Shown one piece after another: positions 1 to 5,841 of a stretch of DNA of 10,263 nt. This stretch comes from an uncultured Collinsella sp. GTDB lineage: Bacteria > Actinomycetota > Coriobacteriia > Coriobacteriales > Coriobacteriaceae. The DNA lies in the NCBI GenBank assembly GCA_900548075.1, contig URJD01000050.1, positions 1 to 10,263 on the forward strand. The letters run 5' to 3'. The notes below the pieces were generated by a model. That model was given only the letters and a program-made list of their open reading frames with translations, was not told the DNA's origin and did no database searches. A program made the position numbers and the translations under genes. Numbering within the stretch: the stretch's first letter is position 1; each line of letters starts with the position of its first letter.

Positions 1-184
1 AGAGCTCGCGGCCCATGAGGGCGTAGAGGATCTTGATACGCGTGGTGTCGCTGAAAACCTTGAACAGGTCGGCGAGGTCGTACAGCAGTTCCTCGTCGGG
101 AAGGTCCTCGGGCGAGCAGGTGGTGGGGATCACGGGCTCGGTGGCCTCGGTGTCGGGCTTCATTTCATCAACGCGGATGCTCAT
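1..184 (-). CDS. ArsR/SmtB-family metalloregulator, N-terminal part (cut by window edge)
   Basis: This is the first 61 residues of a DNA-binding repressor; the rest lies beyond the left edge. The visible protein has an acidic N-terminal arm (residues 1-30, with one cysteine at 23). It is followed by LYDLADLFKVFSDTTRIKILYAL (in two parts: LYDLADLFKVFSD, then TTRIKILYAL), the classic first helices of the ArsR/SmtB winged-helix fold (about residues 34-56). In this family such proteins bind DNA without metal (or metalloid) and release it on binding the ion. The metal-binding residues are not in view, so the inducer cannot be named. The ATG at 182-184 has a good Shine-Dalgarno AAAGGA (complement of 192-197) seven bases upstream. 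The palindromic double operator and strong promoter directly upstream suggest autoregulation. Family assignment is confident; the specific metal is unknown. Confidence 0.88.
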   Translation of the reverse strand, partial: MSIRVDEMKPDTEATEPVIPTTCSPEDLPDEELLYDLADLFKVFSDTTRIKILYALMGREL

Positions 185-197
185 TGCAATATCCTTT

Positions 198-254
198 CAT
201 ATGAACATGCGCTCATATAACTTACTTCCGATTATATGAGCGCATGTTCATATG
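198..254. promoter_or_regulatory. Double ArsR-type operator: perfect 23-bp inverted repeat
   Basis: Positions 198-220 and 232-254 are exact reverse complements (23 bp each), separated by 11 bp. Each arm contains the 20-mer ATATGAACATGCGCTCATAT or its complement. That 20-mer is itself an imperfect palindrome with half-site ATATGAACA, the sequence typical of ArsR/SmtB/CzrA operators. The structure therefore reads as two full operators in opposite orientation rather than one hairpin. One arm fills the spacer of the predicted promoter; the other ends right next to the Shine-Dalgarno. Occupancy of both would block polymerase binding and early elongation. The operator assignment is inferred from the motif and its position upstream of the arsR-type gene. 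Confidence 0.85.
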
Positions 255-258
255 TCAA
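231..258 (-). promoter_or_regulatory. Near-consensus sigma-70 promoter of the arsR-type gene
   Basis: Read on the minus strand there is a perfect -35 TTGACA (complement of 253-258), a 16-base spacer, and a perfect -10 TATAAT (complement of 231-236). The predicted start of transcription is around position 224, giving a leader of about 40 bases. The spacer is almost entirely occupied by the upstream copy of the ArsR operator. This is the strongest promoter match in the window, as expected for a gene kept off by a repressor. Confidence 0.8.
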
Positions 259-342
259 TAACGTTTAAGTAATTCATCGCACAAAATGATGGGGAATAGT
301 GGACGAGATCCCGGATTGAGCGGTTTTGATAGTCGATGCCGA

Positions 343-591
343 GGTGGGTGCCCCCGCGCCGTGCAAAAATTGGAGTATTCTGCAACTATAGGGGGTCTGT
401 TTATCTATTCCAGGCCAAATAAAGCCGCTCAAGAGTTATCCAAGGGCGGTAAACAGACAAGATCTTCCTCAAGTGTTGCCTAACGTTCCCGTTCGATAGC
501 GTCTTTGTTTCTCATTTGGATTAACTTGTGGGTGCTGGAGGGCTGACCCTGCTGAATACTCGCAATTTTGCACATCGCTAGGGTACCCACC
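343..591. repeat. 249-bp element with 42-bp imperfect terminal inverted repeats
   Basis: The stretch 255-603 holds no convincing gene. Arms 343-384 and 550-591 are inverted copies of one another, with 33 of 42 positions matching. The conserved parts are GGTGGGT, GTGCAAAA and GAGTATTC. The 165-bp interior contains another inverted pair, GTCTGTTTA at 395-403 and TAAACAGAC at 450-458, and a shorter CCGCTC/GGGCGG pairing inside it. No transposase is present, so this could be a small non-autonomous mobile element or a large structured regulatory region. Its right end lies 12 bases past the stop codon of the nuclease-fold gene. Short reading frames across it (286-483 plus; 480-728 minus) have no recognisable protein character. 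The structure is seen directly; its nature is inference. Confidence 0.55.
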
Positions 592-603
592 TTGTTAGCC
601 GGT

Positions 604-1794
604 CTAGCTTCCGGCCCCGAAGATCCTGCCCTCGGGCGCGAGGCTGCTTGTTTGGGAAAATGATGGGCTGTCGGATTCGACAGTCTGCATGTCATCGATT
701 GCCGGAACTTCATTAATCGTCGGGTCATCCAGCGTGATGCCTTCGAGTGTTGCTTTTTCGAGGTCGATTCGTTGACGCTCTTCGGAATCCTTGCGAAGCT
801 GCTTCTGAATTCGCTTTTTCTCTTCTATAAACCTTCTGAGCACAAACTGTCTCAGGTCCTCTTGCATGATTTGAAAGTCTTTTGGCAGACGCGAGGGGCG
901 TATGCCCTCTTTCCGTTGGATCGCTTCCATGACCCTAACGAAAGCGCTGGCATGCATAAAGGAATAACGGCTGACGGTGATGATTTCGTATCCCATGGAC
1001 GCAAGCGCATTCTTGCGCTCCTCATCGATGGCGCGGTCTTCTTCCGCGTCATGATTAAAACCGTTGTATTCAATGTCTGTTCGAGATTTCTTTAGATATG
1101 CATCCATAAAGAACTTTTTGCGTCTCGTGAGATTCTTTGCGGCGGCGGTGACCTGCACCTTGTAATCGGTCTCAATTCCCTTAATACCAAGCCCTCCTTC
1201 GCTTTTGGGCAGCGTTAGCATCATGACAAATGCCGTTTCCATGGGTGACCGGCATCCGTCGCGTACACATTGGATCGCCTTTCGGGCAAGGGCCAAACCG
1301 TCGCATCTGGTAATGGAATTAAAGAACTGCTTTAACCTCTCGGTCGAGGTAAGTGGGAAACGCTCGGTATAAGAGGTAGAAGAACCGTTTCCAAGGGAAT
1401 AAGCGCCGCACAGCTCAAAGTAGTACTCCACTAGTTCGCGAAAAGGGAGATAGGTGGCGGCCTGAAGTGCGCAAAGCTCAACTCCAACAACGAAGATGCC
1501 ATCTTTGAGCTCGATAAAGCGTGAGCTCGAGAATCGTTTTGAAGACACGTGGCATTGACAGTTCATTGCATAGCGCGCATTCCTGCGATCAAACACCATT
1601 ACCTCGAGGGAATCATTTGCGTCGAGGGAAACATCATGTTTGGTGAGCCATTCTGCGGCTGCGTCAAGGAGCGTTCCGGTGGGACATGATCCGTAAATCG
1701 CGGCCGGGTTACAGGACTCGATGCCTTTCGCAGACACCGAATGCACGGCCTGGTAGACCGCTTTTGCAGTGGTATGTGACAATACGATACTCAT
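604..1794 (-). CDS. Coriobacteriia-type protein with DUF559/Vsr-like (PD-(D/E)XK) nuclease-fold domain
   Basis: A 396-residue protein that I recognise only at fold level. The N-terminal half (about 1-175) contains the stretch VELCALQAATYLPFRELVEYYFELCG (in parts: VELCALQAATYLP at 105-117, FRELVEYYFELCG at 118-130) and an LTS motif at 148-150, as in a Coriobacteriia group related to AbiEi-type antitoxin/DUF559 proteins. A candidate nuclease core follows: SPMET with E186, then DIEYNGFNHD (D240, E242, H248) and D254/D257, then GYEIITVS at 268-275. This matches the DxE-Y-x-G-x-x-H order of DUF559/Vsr-like enzymes. Residues 306-345 are highly charged and probably coiled coil; the tail is low-complexity. 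The ATG at 1792-1794 lacks a visible Shine-Dalgarno. Base composition (about half G+C) is lower than in the flanking genes, which suggests an accessory gene. Activity (nuclease, regulator or defence factor) is unknown. Confidence 0.6.
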   Translation of the reverse strand: MSIVLSHTTAKAVYQAVHSVSAKGIESCNPAAIYGSCPTGTLLDAAAEWLTKHDVSLDANDSLEVMVFDRRNARYAMNCQCHVSSKRFSSSRFIELKDGIFVVGVELCALQAATYLPFRELVEYYFELCGAYSLGNGSSTSYTERFPLTSTERLKQFFNSITRCDGLALARKAIQCVRDGCRSPMETAFVMMLTLPKSEGGLGIKGIETDYKVQVTAAAKNLTRRKKFFMDAYLKKSRTDIEYNGFNHDAEEDRAIDEERKNALASMGYEIITVSRYSFMHASAFVRVMEAIQRKEGIRPSRLPKDFQIMQEDLRQFVLRRFIEEKKRIQKQLRKDSEERQRIDLEKATLEGITLDDPTINEVPAIDDMQTVESDSPSFSQTSSLAPEGRIFGAGS

Positions 1795-2075
1795 GGTATA
1801 TATCGTGTCAGCTAATGTCGTGTTGACGGCGCTGAGTGGAAAAGCCGATTTAGAGGTCTAACCAAATGCTGTCCAAAAGCTTGACGCAATTATGAGTTGG
1901 TATGCCCTAAATAATAGTTTTCGCAGCTTAGCTATAGCATATAAATACTCAATTGCCGCACATTTGATAGTGATGCATCACCATCCGACAACGAATTACG
2001 TGTCGGGAATTGGCCGAAATCGTTCAAAATGAGGGTTCAGAATTTGTGATGGCAGATCTATCTGTGGAACGTAGG
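1795..2075. other. AT-rich intergenic stretch with small palindromes
   Basis: No gene is supported here. The stretch is clearly more AT-rich than its right-hand neighbour and contains a perfect 12-bp palindrome GTGATGCATCAC (1970-1981) and a dyad CCGACA/TGTCGG (1985-1990 with 2001-2006, ten-base gap). It must hold the promoter of the minus-strand nuclease-fold gene. On that strand a TATATA sequence lies only a few bases before the ATG, so a very short leader or leaderless transcript is possible, but no good -35/-10 pair is obvious. Confidence 0.4.
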
Positions 2076-2111
2076 GCGGCCCCGCTGCGGGGTTTCCCGC
2101 TGCGGGGCCGC
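2076..2111. terminator. Long GC-rich hairpin after the exonuclease gene (possible terminator)
   Basis: GCGGCCCCGC at 2076-2085 pairs with 2102-2111. After one T/T mismatch the stem continues for five more pairs (2087-2091 with 2096-2100), closing on a four-base loop: about 16 base steps in all. It begins about 35 bases past the stop of the minus-strand exonuclease gene. Neither side carries a run of T, so intrinsic termination is uncertain. It may instead protect the 3' end of the message or work with Rho. Confidence 0.45.
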
Positions 2112-2145
2112 TTGTGATCTACGCCGGAGTTTGTCGCAGGCGTTT

Positions 2146-3114
2146 CTACTTGGCAAACAGGTTCTTGAGGTTGAACTCGGCTTGGACGGTGCGGAGCATG
2201 AGGTCGGTGTCGTCCAGGCCCAGATGCTGCTCGCTGGCGTCGGCGGCGAGGGTGCCACGGCGGCGCGCCCAGTTCTCGAGCGCGGCGGGGGCGGACTCGC
2301 GGGGGAGCGAGCGGACGTCGGCATCCAGGCTGCGGCAGATCTGGCGTGAATCGATGACGATGATCTTACCGGCGCGGCGTGCCTCGGCGTAGCCGTCCAG
2401 GTGGATCTTGAACCAGCTGTCCTCAAACGCGGCGTTGTGTGCCATGTACGGGTACTTCTTCATGAGCTTGAGCAGCTGCTTCTGCAGTTCCTTGTTCTCG
2501 CGGAACGGCTTTTTGCCGTCGATGTCGTCCCAGGTAATGTGGTGGATATTCGACAACGGCACATCCTCGCCGCGGTAGATGTCGGGCAGGCCGCAGTAGT
2601 GTGCCTCGGCGTCGTGCGGGACGGCGTCGCTGGTGAGCTCCATGATCTCCCAGCCTACGTTGATGATGTAGCCGCGCTCGGGTGCACGGCCGGTGGTCTC
2701 GATGTCGATACCGAGCACGGTGCCCTGGATGGGCTTGCGGGCGTAGGCCACGCCGAGCGCGTCGCGGTCGCCGCGGATCTCGCGCATGACCGACGCGGCG
2801 GTGCGCTTTTGCATCTTACCGATGGCCGCGCAGGTGTCGGCATCGGACAGGCCGCGCGAAAGCGTCGCGGGCGTCACGTTGCGCAGGCGTGCCTCGCCAA
2901 TCTGGTCGCACAGGTCGCGGTTGCGGTCAGCCAGGTCGCGCACGGTGGCAAAGTCGAAGCTGGGGTCGCCCTCGGCGGTAAAGTACTCGGTCTCGAGCAC
3001 CTTGAGGGCCTCCTCGCCCTTCTGGCGCTCGGACTCCATGGCGCCGTGGTCGCCATAGATAAACATGGGAATAAACGGCTGGCGCTCGTATTCAAGTGCT
3101 TGCGAAACGTTCAT
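2146..3114 (-). CDS. DnaQ-like DEDDh 3'-5' exonuclease domain protein
   Basis: A 322-residue protein whose C-terminal two thirds is a DnaQ/RNase T-type exonuclease domain, which would remove nucleotides from 3' ends of DNA or RNA using two metal ions. Motif I is GIDIETTG (D137, E139). Motif II is MAHNAAFEDSWF (224-235), where the usual aspartate position after HNxxF is E231 followed by D232. Motif III is HLGLDD (H297, D302), which places it in the DEDDh class. The first 130 residues, rich in charged helices, match no domain I can name. The ATG at 3112-3114 has a strong AAGGAG (complement of 3121-3126) at good spacing. It is a single gene, divergent from the metal exporter. Exonuclease assignment is firm; substrate (proofreading, repair or RNA processing) is unknown. 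Confidence 0.85.
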   Translation of the reverse strand: MNVSQALEYERQPFIPMFIYGDHGAMESERQKGEEALKVLETEYFTAEGDPSFDFATVRDLADRNRDLCDQIGEARLRNVTPATLSRGLSDADTCAAIGKMQKRTAASVMREIRGDRDALGVAYARKPIQGTVLGIDIETTGRAPERGYIINVGWEIMELTSDAVPHDAEAHYCGLPDIYRGEDVPLSNIHHITWDDIDGKKPFRENKELQKQLLKLMKKYPYMAHNAAFEDSWFKIHLDGYAEARRAGKIIVIDSRQICRSLDADVRSLPRESAPAALENWARRRGTLAADASEQHLGLDDTDLMLRTVQAEFNLKNLFAK

Positions 3115-3210
3115 AGGCTGCTCCTTGGACGGGCCGCGTCGCGCGGCTCGGGGTTACTGAGTTATGGCGAGATGATAGTTTACCATGGGCAACTATTGGC
3201 ACCACGCCTA

Positions 3211-3236
3211 GGTCAACTACAATACCCTAGTTGACC
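3211..3236. promoter_or_regulatory. 9-8-9 dyad between divergent exonuclease and exporter genes
   Basis: GGTCAACTA (3211-3219) and TAGTTGACC (3228-3236) form a perfect inverted repeat with an eight-base gap, typical of a dimeric repressor site. It lies 50 bases before the exporter start and about 97 before the exonuclease start. A TACAAT at 3248-3253, just downstream on the plus strand, could be the exporter's -10, which would place the dyad over its -35 region. The sequence does not resemble the ArsR operator at 198-254, so a different regulator is implied. The inverted repeat is certain; its function is inferred. Confidence 0.55.
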
Positions 3237-3285
3237 GCTAGGACTTTTACAATGCTGCCGAAAGACACGAAAGGTTCCATCCGTC

Positions 3286-4374
3286 ATGGATTTACTGATA
3301 GATATTCTGCTCGACGCCGGCAAGGACACGCTGTCGCTGGTGCCGTTTTTGTTGGTGACGTATCTGGCCCTCGAGACCCTGGAGCACGTTGCGGGCGACA
3401 GCGTTAACGGCGCCATCAAGCGCGCCGGTGCCGCGGGCCCCGTGGTTGGCTCGTTGCTGGGCATGGTGCCGCAGTGCGGCTTTTCGGCAATGGCGGCCAC
3501 GCTGTACGCCGGTCGTGTCGTGACCTTGGGCACGTTGGTGGCGGTGTTCCTTTCGACCTCCGATGAGATGCTGCCGCTGTTGCTTGCCGAGCAGGTGCCC
3601 GTGCAGAGCATGGCGATGCTTTTGGCTTCGAAGGCACTGATCGCGCTGGTCACGGGCTTTATCGTGGACGCCGCCATTCGCGGCCTGCGTCGTAACGCTC
3701 GCGCGCATGCGGCGATTCGCCGTACCGTGCTGGGAACCGCGGCCAACCCGGCCCACGTGAACTGCGCGCACGACGACCACAGCGGCGGTGACATCATCGA
3801 CGAGGTGGCCGAGGCAGGCGTGAGCGCCGACCACATCCACGAGCTGTGCGAACGCGACCATTGCGGTTGTGATGAAGACGAGGACGAGCACGAACACGGA
3901 CATGGCCACGATCACGGTCATGAGGGCGAACATGAACACCATGACGGTCACGGTCACTCTCACTCCCACGAAGGGACGCCTGTCCTGTCGATCATCCGCA
4001 GTGCGATCTCGCACACCGTGCAGGTCTCGGTATTCATTTTTCTGGTGACGCTGATTCTGGTCGCCGTGCTCGAGACGTTCGGCGAGTCCGCGATCGAGCA
4101 GTTCCTGCGCGGCAACGAGACACTCGCTGTCCTGGGTTCGGCGCTTGTCGGGCTGATTCCCAATTGCTCGGCGAGCGTGGTCATTACACAGCTGTATCTG
4201 GAAGGCGCGCTGCAACTGGCGCCGATGCTCGCCGGCACGCTCATTTCCGCCGGCGTGGGTTATCTGGTGCTGTTCCGCACCAACCGCAGCGCCCGCGAAA
4301 ATGCCGTGTTCCTGATCATGATGTACGTCATCGGCGCTGGCTGGGGCCTCATCCTCTCCGCCGTTGGCCTCTAA
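3286..4374 (+). CDS. ArsP_2-type putative manganese/heavy-metal exporter
   Basis: A 362-residue polytopic membrane protein of the 'putative 10TM heavy-metal exporter' type (ArsP_2, often annotated putative manganese transporter). Two related membrane halves each carry a cysteine signature: GMVPQCGFSAMAATLYAG (59-76) with STSDEM at 90-95, and GLIPNCSASVVITQLYLEG (289-307) with GTLISAG at 317-323. Between the halves, about residues 183-229, lies a cytosolic-type loop packed with His, Asp, Glu and Cys (for example HEHGHGHDHGHEGEHEHHDG), probably a metal sensor or buffer. The ATG at 3286 is preceded by GAAAGG at 3269-3274. Transport of Mn, Zn or another divalent ion out of the cell is inferred from family annotation; specificity cannot be read from sequence. 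It is a single-gene unit with its own terminator. Confidence 0.85.
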   Translation: MDLLIDILLDAGKDTLSLVPFLLVTYLALETLEHVAGDSVNGAIKRAGAAGPVVGSLLGMVPQCGFSAMAATLYAGRVVTLGTLVAVFLSTSDEMLPLLLAEQVPVQSMAMLLASKALIALVTGFIVDAAIRGLRRNARAHAAIRRTVLGTAANPAHVNCAHDDHSGGDIIDEVAEAGVSADHIHELCERDHCGCDEDEDEHEHGHGHDHGHEGEHEHHDGHGHSHSHEGTPVLSIIRSAISHTVQVSVFIFLVTLILVAVLETFGESAIEQFLRGNETLAVLGSALVGLIPNCSASVVITQLYLEGALQLAPMLAGTLISAGVGYLVLFRTNRSARENAVFLIMMYVIGAGWGLILSAVGL

Positions 4375-4389
4375 GTAGGCCTAAAAAAT

Positions 4390-4458
4390 GGGCTTCAAAT
4401 AGCCATGCTCAGCGCCTGCGCAATGCGGCGACGCATGGCATTTTGAAGCCCGTTTTTT
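4390..4458 (+). terminator. Intrinsic terminator of the metal exporter gene
   Basis: GGGCTTCAAA (4390-4399) pairs with TTTGAAGCCC (4442-4451), and inside it GCCATGC (4402-4408) pairs with GCATGGC (4433-4439). Six T residues follow at 4453-4458. Six A residues at 4383-4388 precede the stem, so it may also work on the minus strand as a second-line stop. Confidence 0.88.
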
Positions 4459-4497
4459 GTTGAGCCATGGATTCCGAGCGCTCACACCGCTCAAAAC

Positions 4498-4536
4498 AAA
4501 AAGGTAGATTTTAGGCATGTCTCAAAAATCTACCTT
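4498..4536 (-). terminator. Intrinsic terminator of the DUF308-yaiI operon
   Basis: AAGGTAGATTTT (4501-4512) and AAAATCTACCTT (4525-4536) form a perfect 12-bp stem with a 12-base loop. In the minus direction it is followed by a T-rich tract (complement of 4493-4500). The stem starts only two bases beyond the stop codon of the yaiI-type gene at 4539-4541. It lies back to back with the exporter terminator. Confidence 0.88.
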
Positions 4537-4538
4537 GG

Positions 4539-5021
4539 TTAGTGCAGCAACTCGGTGAGGTTGCGTTTAAAGCGGGCGCGGTCTTCGCTGGTAAATGCTG
4601 CCGGACCGCGAGTGCGTCCGCCGGCGCGGCGTACCTTCTTTTCCTCGTGGCGAATAAACAGCTGCATGTCGATGGTCGCTTTGTCGTAGACGCGCCCGCG
4701 TACACCGATGGCGGCGGCATCGCGCCCGAGCACCATGCTCGCCAAGCCAATGTCCTGCGTCACGACCACGTCGCCCGCCTGCAGGCGTTCGACAATGGCA
4801 AAGTCGGCGCTGTCGGCGCCCACACTCACATCGAGTGTCGTGACCCAAAATCCGCGTCGCGCGTGCTCGGCATCGCGCGGGTCGTCGCGATGTATGTGCC
4901 GTTCCAGGTTTTGCGTGCTGTTGCCGGCGATAACAACGGCGACGCCCGCTCGCCGCGCGCAGTCAATCGACTCGCGCGTGACCGGGCAGGCGTCGGCATC
5001 AATAAAGAGCGTTCGCGGCAT
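4539..5021 (-). CDS. yaiI: YaiI/YqxD family protein (UPF0178, DUF188)
   Basis: A 160-residue protein matching the UPF0178/DUF188 family over its full usual length. Diagnostic stretches are FIDADACPV (6-14), DVSVGADSADFAIVERLQ (64-81), VVTQDIGLA (85-93), and the C-terminal RTRGPAAFTSEDRARF (136-151). The conserved acidic residues (D8, D10, D73, D89) give it a PIN-like appearance, and members are suspected to be nucleases, but no activity is established as far as I know. The ATG (5019-5021) abuts the TAG stop of the upstream DUF308 gene (TAGATG), with no strong Shine-Dalgarno of its own, which points to translational coupling. Family assignment is very sure; the biochemical role is unknown. Confidence 0.92.
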   Translation of the reverse strand: MPRTLFIDADACPVTRESIDCARRAGVAVVIAGNSTQNLERHIHRDDPRDAEHARRGFWVTTLDVSVGADSADFAIVERLQAGDVVVTQDIGLASMVLGRDAAAIGVRGRVYDKATIDMQLFIRHEEKKVRRAGGRTRGPAAFTSEDRARFKRNLTELLH

Positions 5022-5624
5022 CTAGTGCACCATTTTGCCAAATTGAATGGCGCGAACAATCAGCGTCACGCCAAACACCAACAGCGCGGCGCCGCTAAAG
5101 ATGACGAGCATCTTGGCCGACCACAGCGGATAGATAAACACGAACATGCCCGCGATGATGGAGAGCGCACCGCTCAGGATGGCGAGGGCGCGGTTGGACG
5201 AAAGTTCGGACTCCAGAATCGACATGACGCCCTCAACGATCCAGCCAAAGCCGGCAACGACCACCACGAGCGTGGTGAGGGTCGCGGTCGAGAACGCCTG
5301 ATTGCGCAGGATTATTACGCCGCCCAAAATGATGAGCAGGTTGGAGATGATGCTCGTCACGCGCCAACCGGTGGGCAGCAGCGGCTCAAAAATGGCGGTA
5401 AACAGCCTGATGGCCGCCGTGATTACAAAGTAAAAGCCCAGGACAGTCGTCAAAAAGATGAGGGACTTGGCAGGTGCAAAAAGCAGTGCGATGCCGGCGA
5501 GGAGCGCGACGACGCCGGTGATGGCGTAGATCCAGCGCACGGCCTTGACGGCCTTGCCCGCCATGCTTTTCTCGTCAAATCCAAACTGACTCGATTTTTG
5601 GTCATCGTTCTTAAAGATGCCCAT
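5022..5624 (-). CDS. HdeD-like membrane protein (DUF308)
   Basis: A 200-residue integral membrane protein. A short polar N-terminus (MGIFKNDDQKSSQFGFDEKS) is followed by about six hydrophobic segments in the paired pattern of DUF308/HdeD proteins, roughly residues 27-47, 52-74, 89-103, 110-130, 140-158 and 163-190. HdeD of E. coli is linked to acid stress; the role of these homologues in Actinobacteria is not defined. A longer in-frame start at 5723 exists, but the ATG at 5622-5624 is preferred because AAAGGAG lies at ideal spacing just upstream, and the extra 33 residues have no family similarity. It is the first gene of a two-gene operon with the yaiI-type gene. Why the two are linked is not evident. 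Confidence 0.85.
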   Translation of the reverse strand: MGIFKNDDQKSSQFGFDEKSMAGKAVKAVRWIYAITGVVALLAGIALLFAPAKSLIFLTTVLGFYFVITAAIRLFTAIFEPLLPTGWRVTSIISNLLIILGGVIILRNQAFSTATLTTLVVVVAGFGWIVEGVMSILESELSSNRALAILSGALSIIAGMFVFIYPLWSAKMLVIFSGAALLVFGVTLIVRAIQFGKMVH

Positions 5625-5632
5625 GATGTCTC

Positions 5633-5680
5633 CTTTCCGTGCGGTGCACGTCGCGTTTATTGCTTTCCGTGCGGCGTACG
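5633..5680. repeat. Two 18-bp direct repeats upstream of the DUF308 gene
   Basis: CTTTCCGTGCGGTGCACG at 5633-5650 recurs as CTTTCCGTGCGGCGTACG at 5663-5680: 16 of 18 bases identical, period 30. The first copy overlaps the Shine-Dalgarno of the DUF308 gene, so the duplication places a second GGAAAG-containing stretch 30 bases upstream in its leader. It may be a local duplication in the 5' leader or two regulator half-sites. Confidence 0.5.
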
Positions 5681-5841
5681 CCAAAAGTACTGCAACAAGT
5701 ATCGCCCAAGGGCGCCACTGCATGGGGCGGGAAGGGTGAATTGCCGCCCCACAATCCCGAATTGTTACCTTTATCCCCGTTTTGGTGGGGACTATTCAAC
5801 AGTTGTGGAACATTGCGCCGCCGAGCGTTATTGCCTACGTT
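5681..5841. other. Intergenic region between divergent DUF308 and nitroreductase genes
   Basis: No gene seen. TGGGGCGG (5723-5730) and CCGCCCCA (5744-5751) form an inverted repeat with a 13-base gap, and CCCC/GGGG flank a short loop at 5775-5790. A weak minus-strand promoter candidate is TTGAAT (complement of 5794-5799) with GATAAA (complement of 5770-5775), spacer 18. If used, it would give the DUF308 operon a leader of about 140 bases that includes both the hairpin and the 18-bp direct repeats. Confidence 0.3.

Noticed and set aside
286..483. Plus-strand 65-codon reading frame inside the 249-bp element
   Set aside because: It spans one terminal repeat and the internal inverted pair, has no ribosome site, and its composition follows the repeat rather than a protein family.
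480..728. Minus-strand 82-codon frame overlapping the end of the nuclease-fold gene
   Set aside because: It overlaps the 3' end of a longer, better supported gene in another frame and runs through the terminal repeat; no recognisable domain.
2401..3234. Long plus-strand frame (277 codons) opposite the exonuclease gene
   Set aside because: It is antisense to a protein with clear DEDDh motifs; in high-G+C DNA such shadow frames are expected, and it has no family features.
5625..5723. Upstream start at 5723 for the DUF308 protein
   Set aside because: The ATG at 5622-5624 has a near-perfect ribosome site and the added 33 residues lie over a direct repeat without family similarity.
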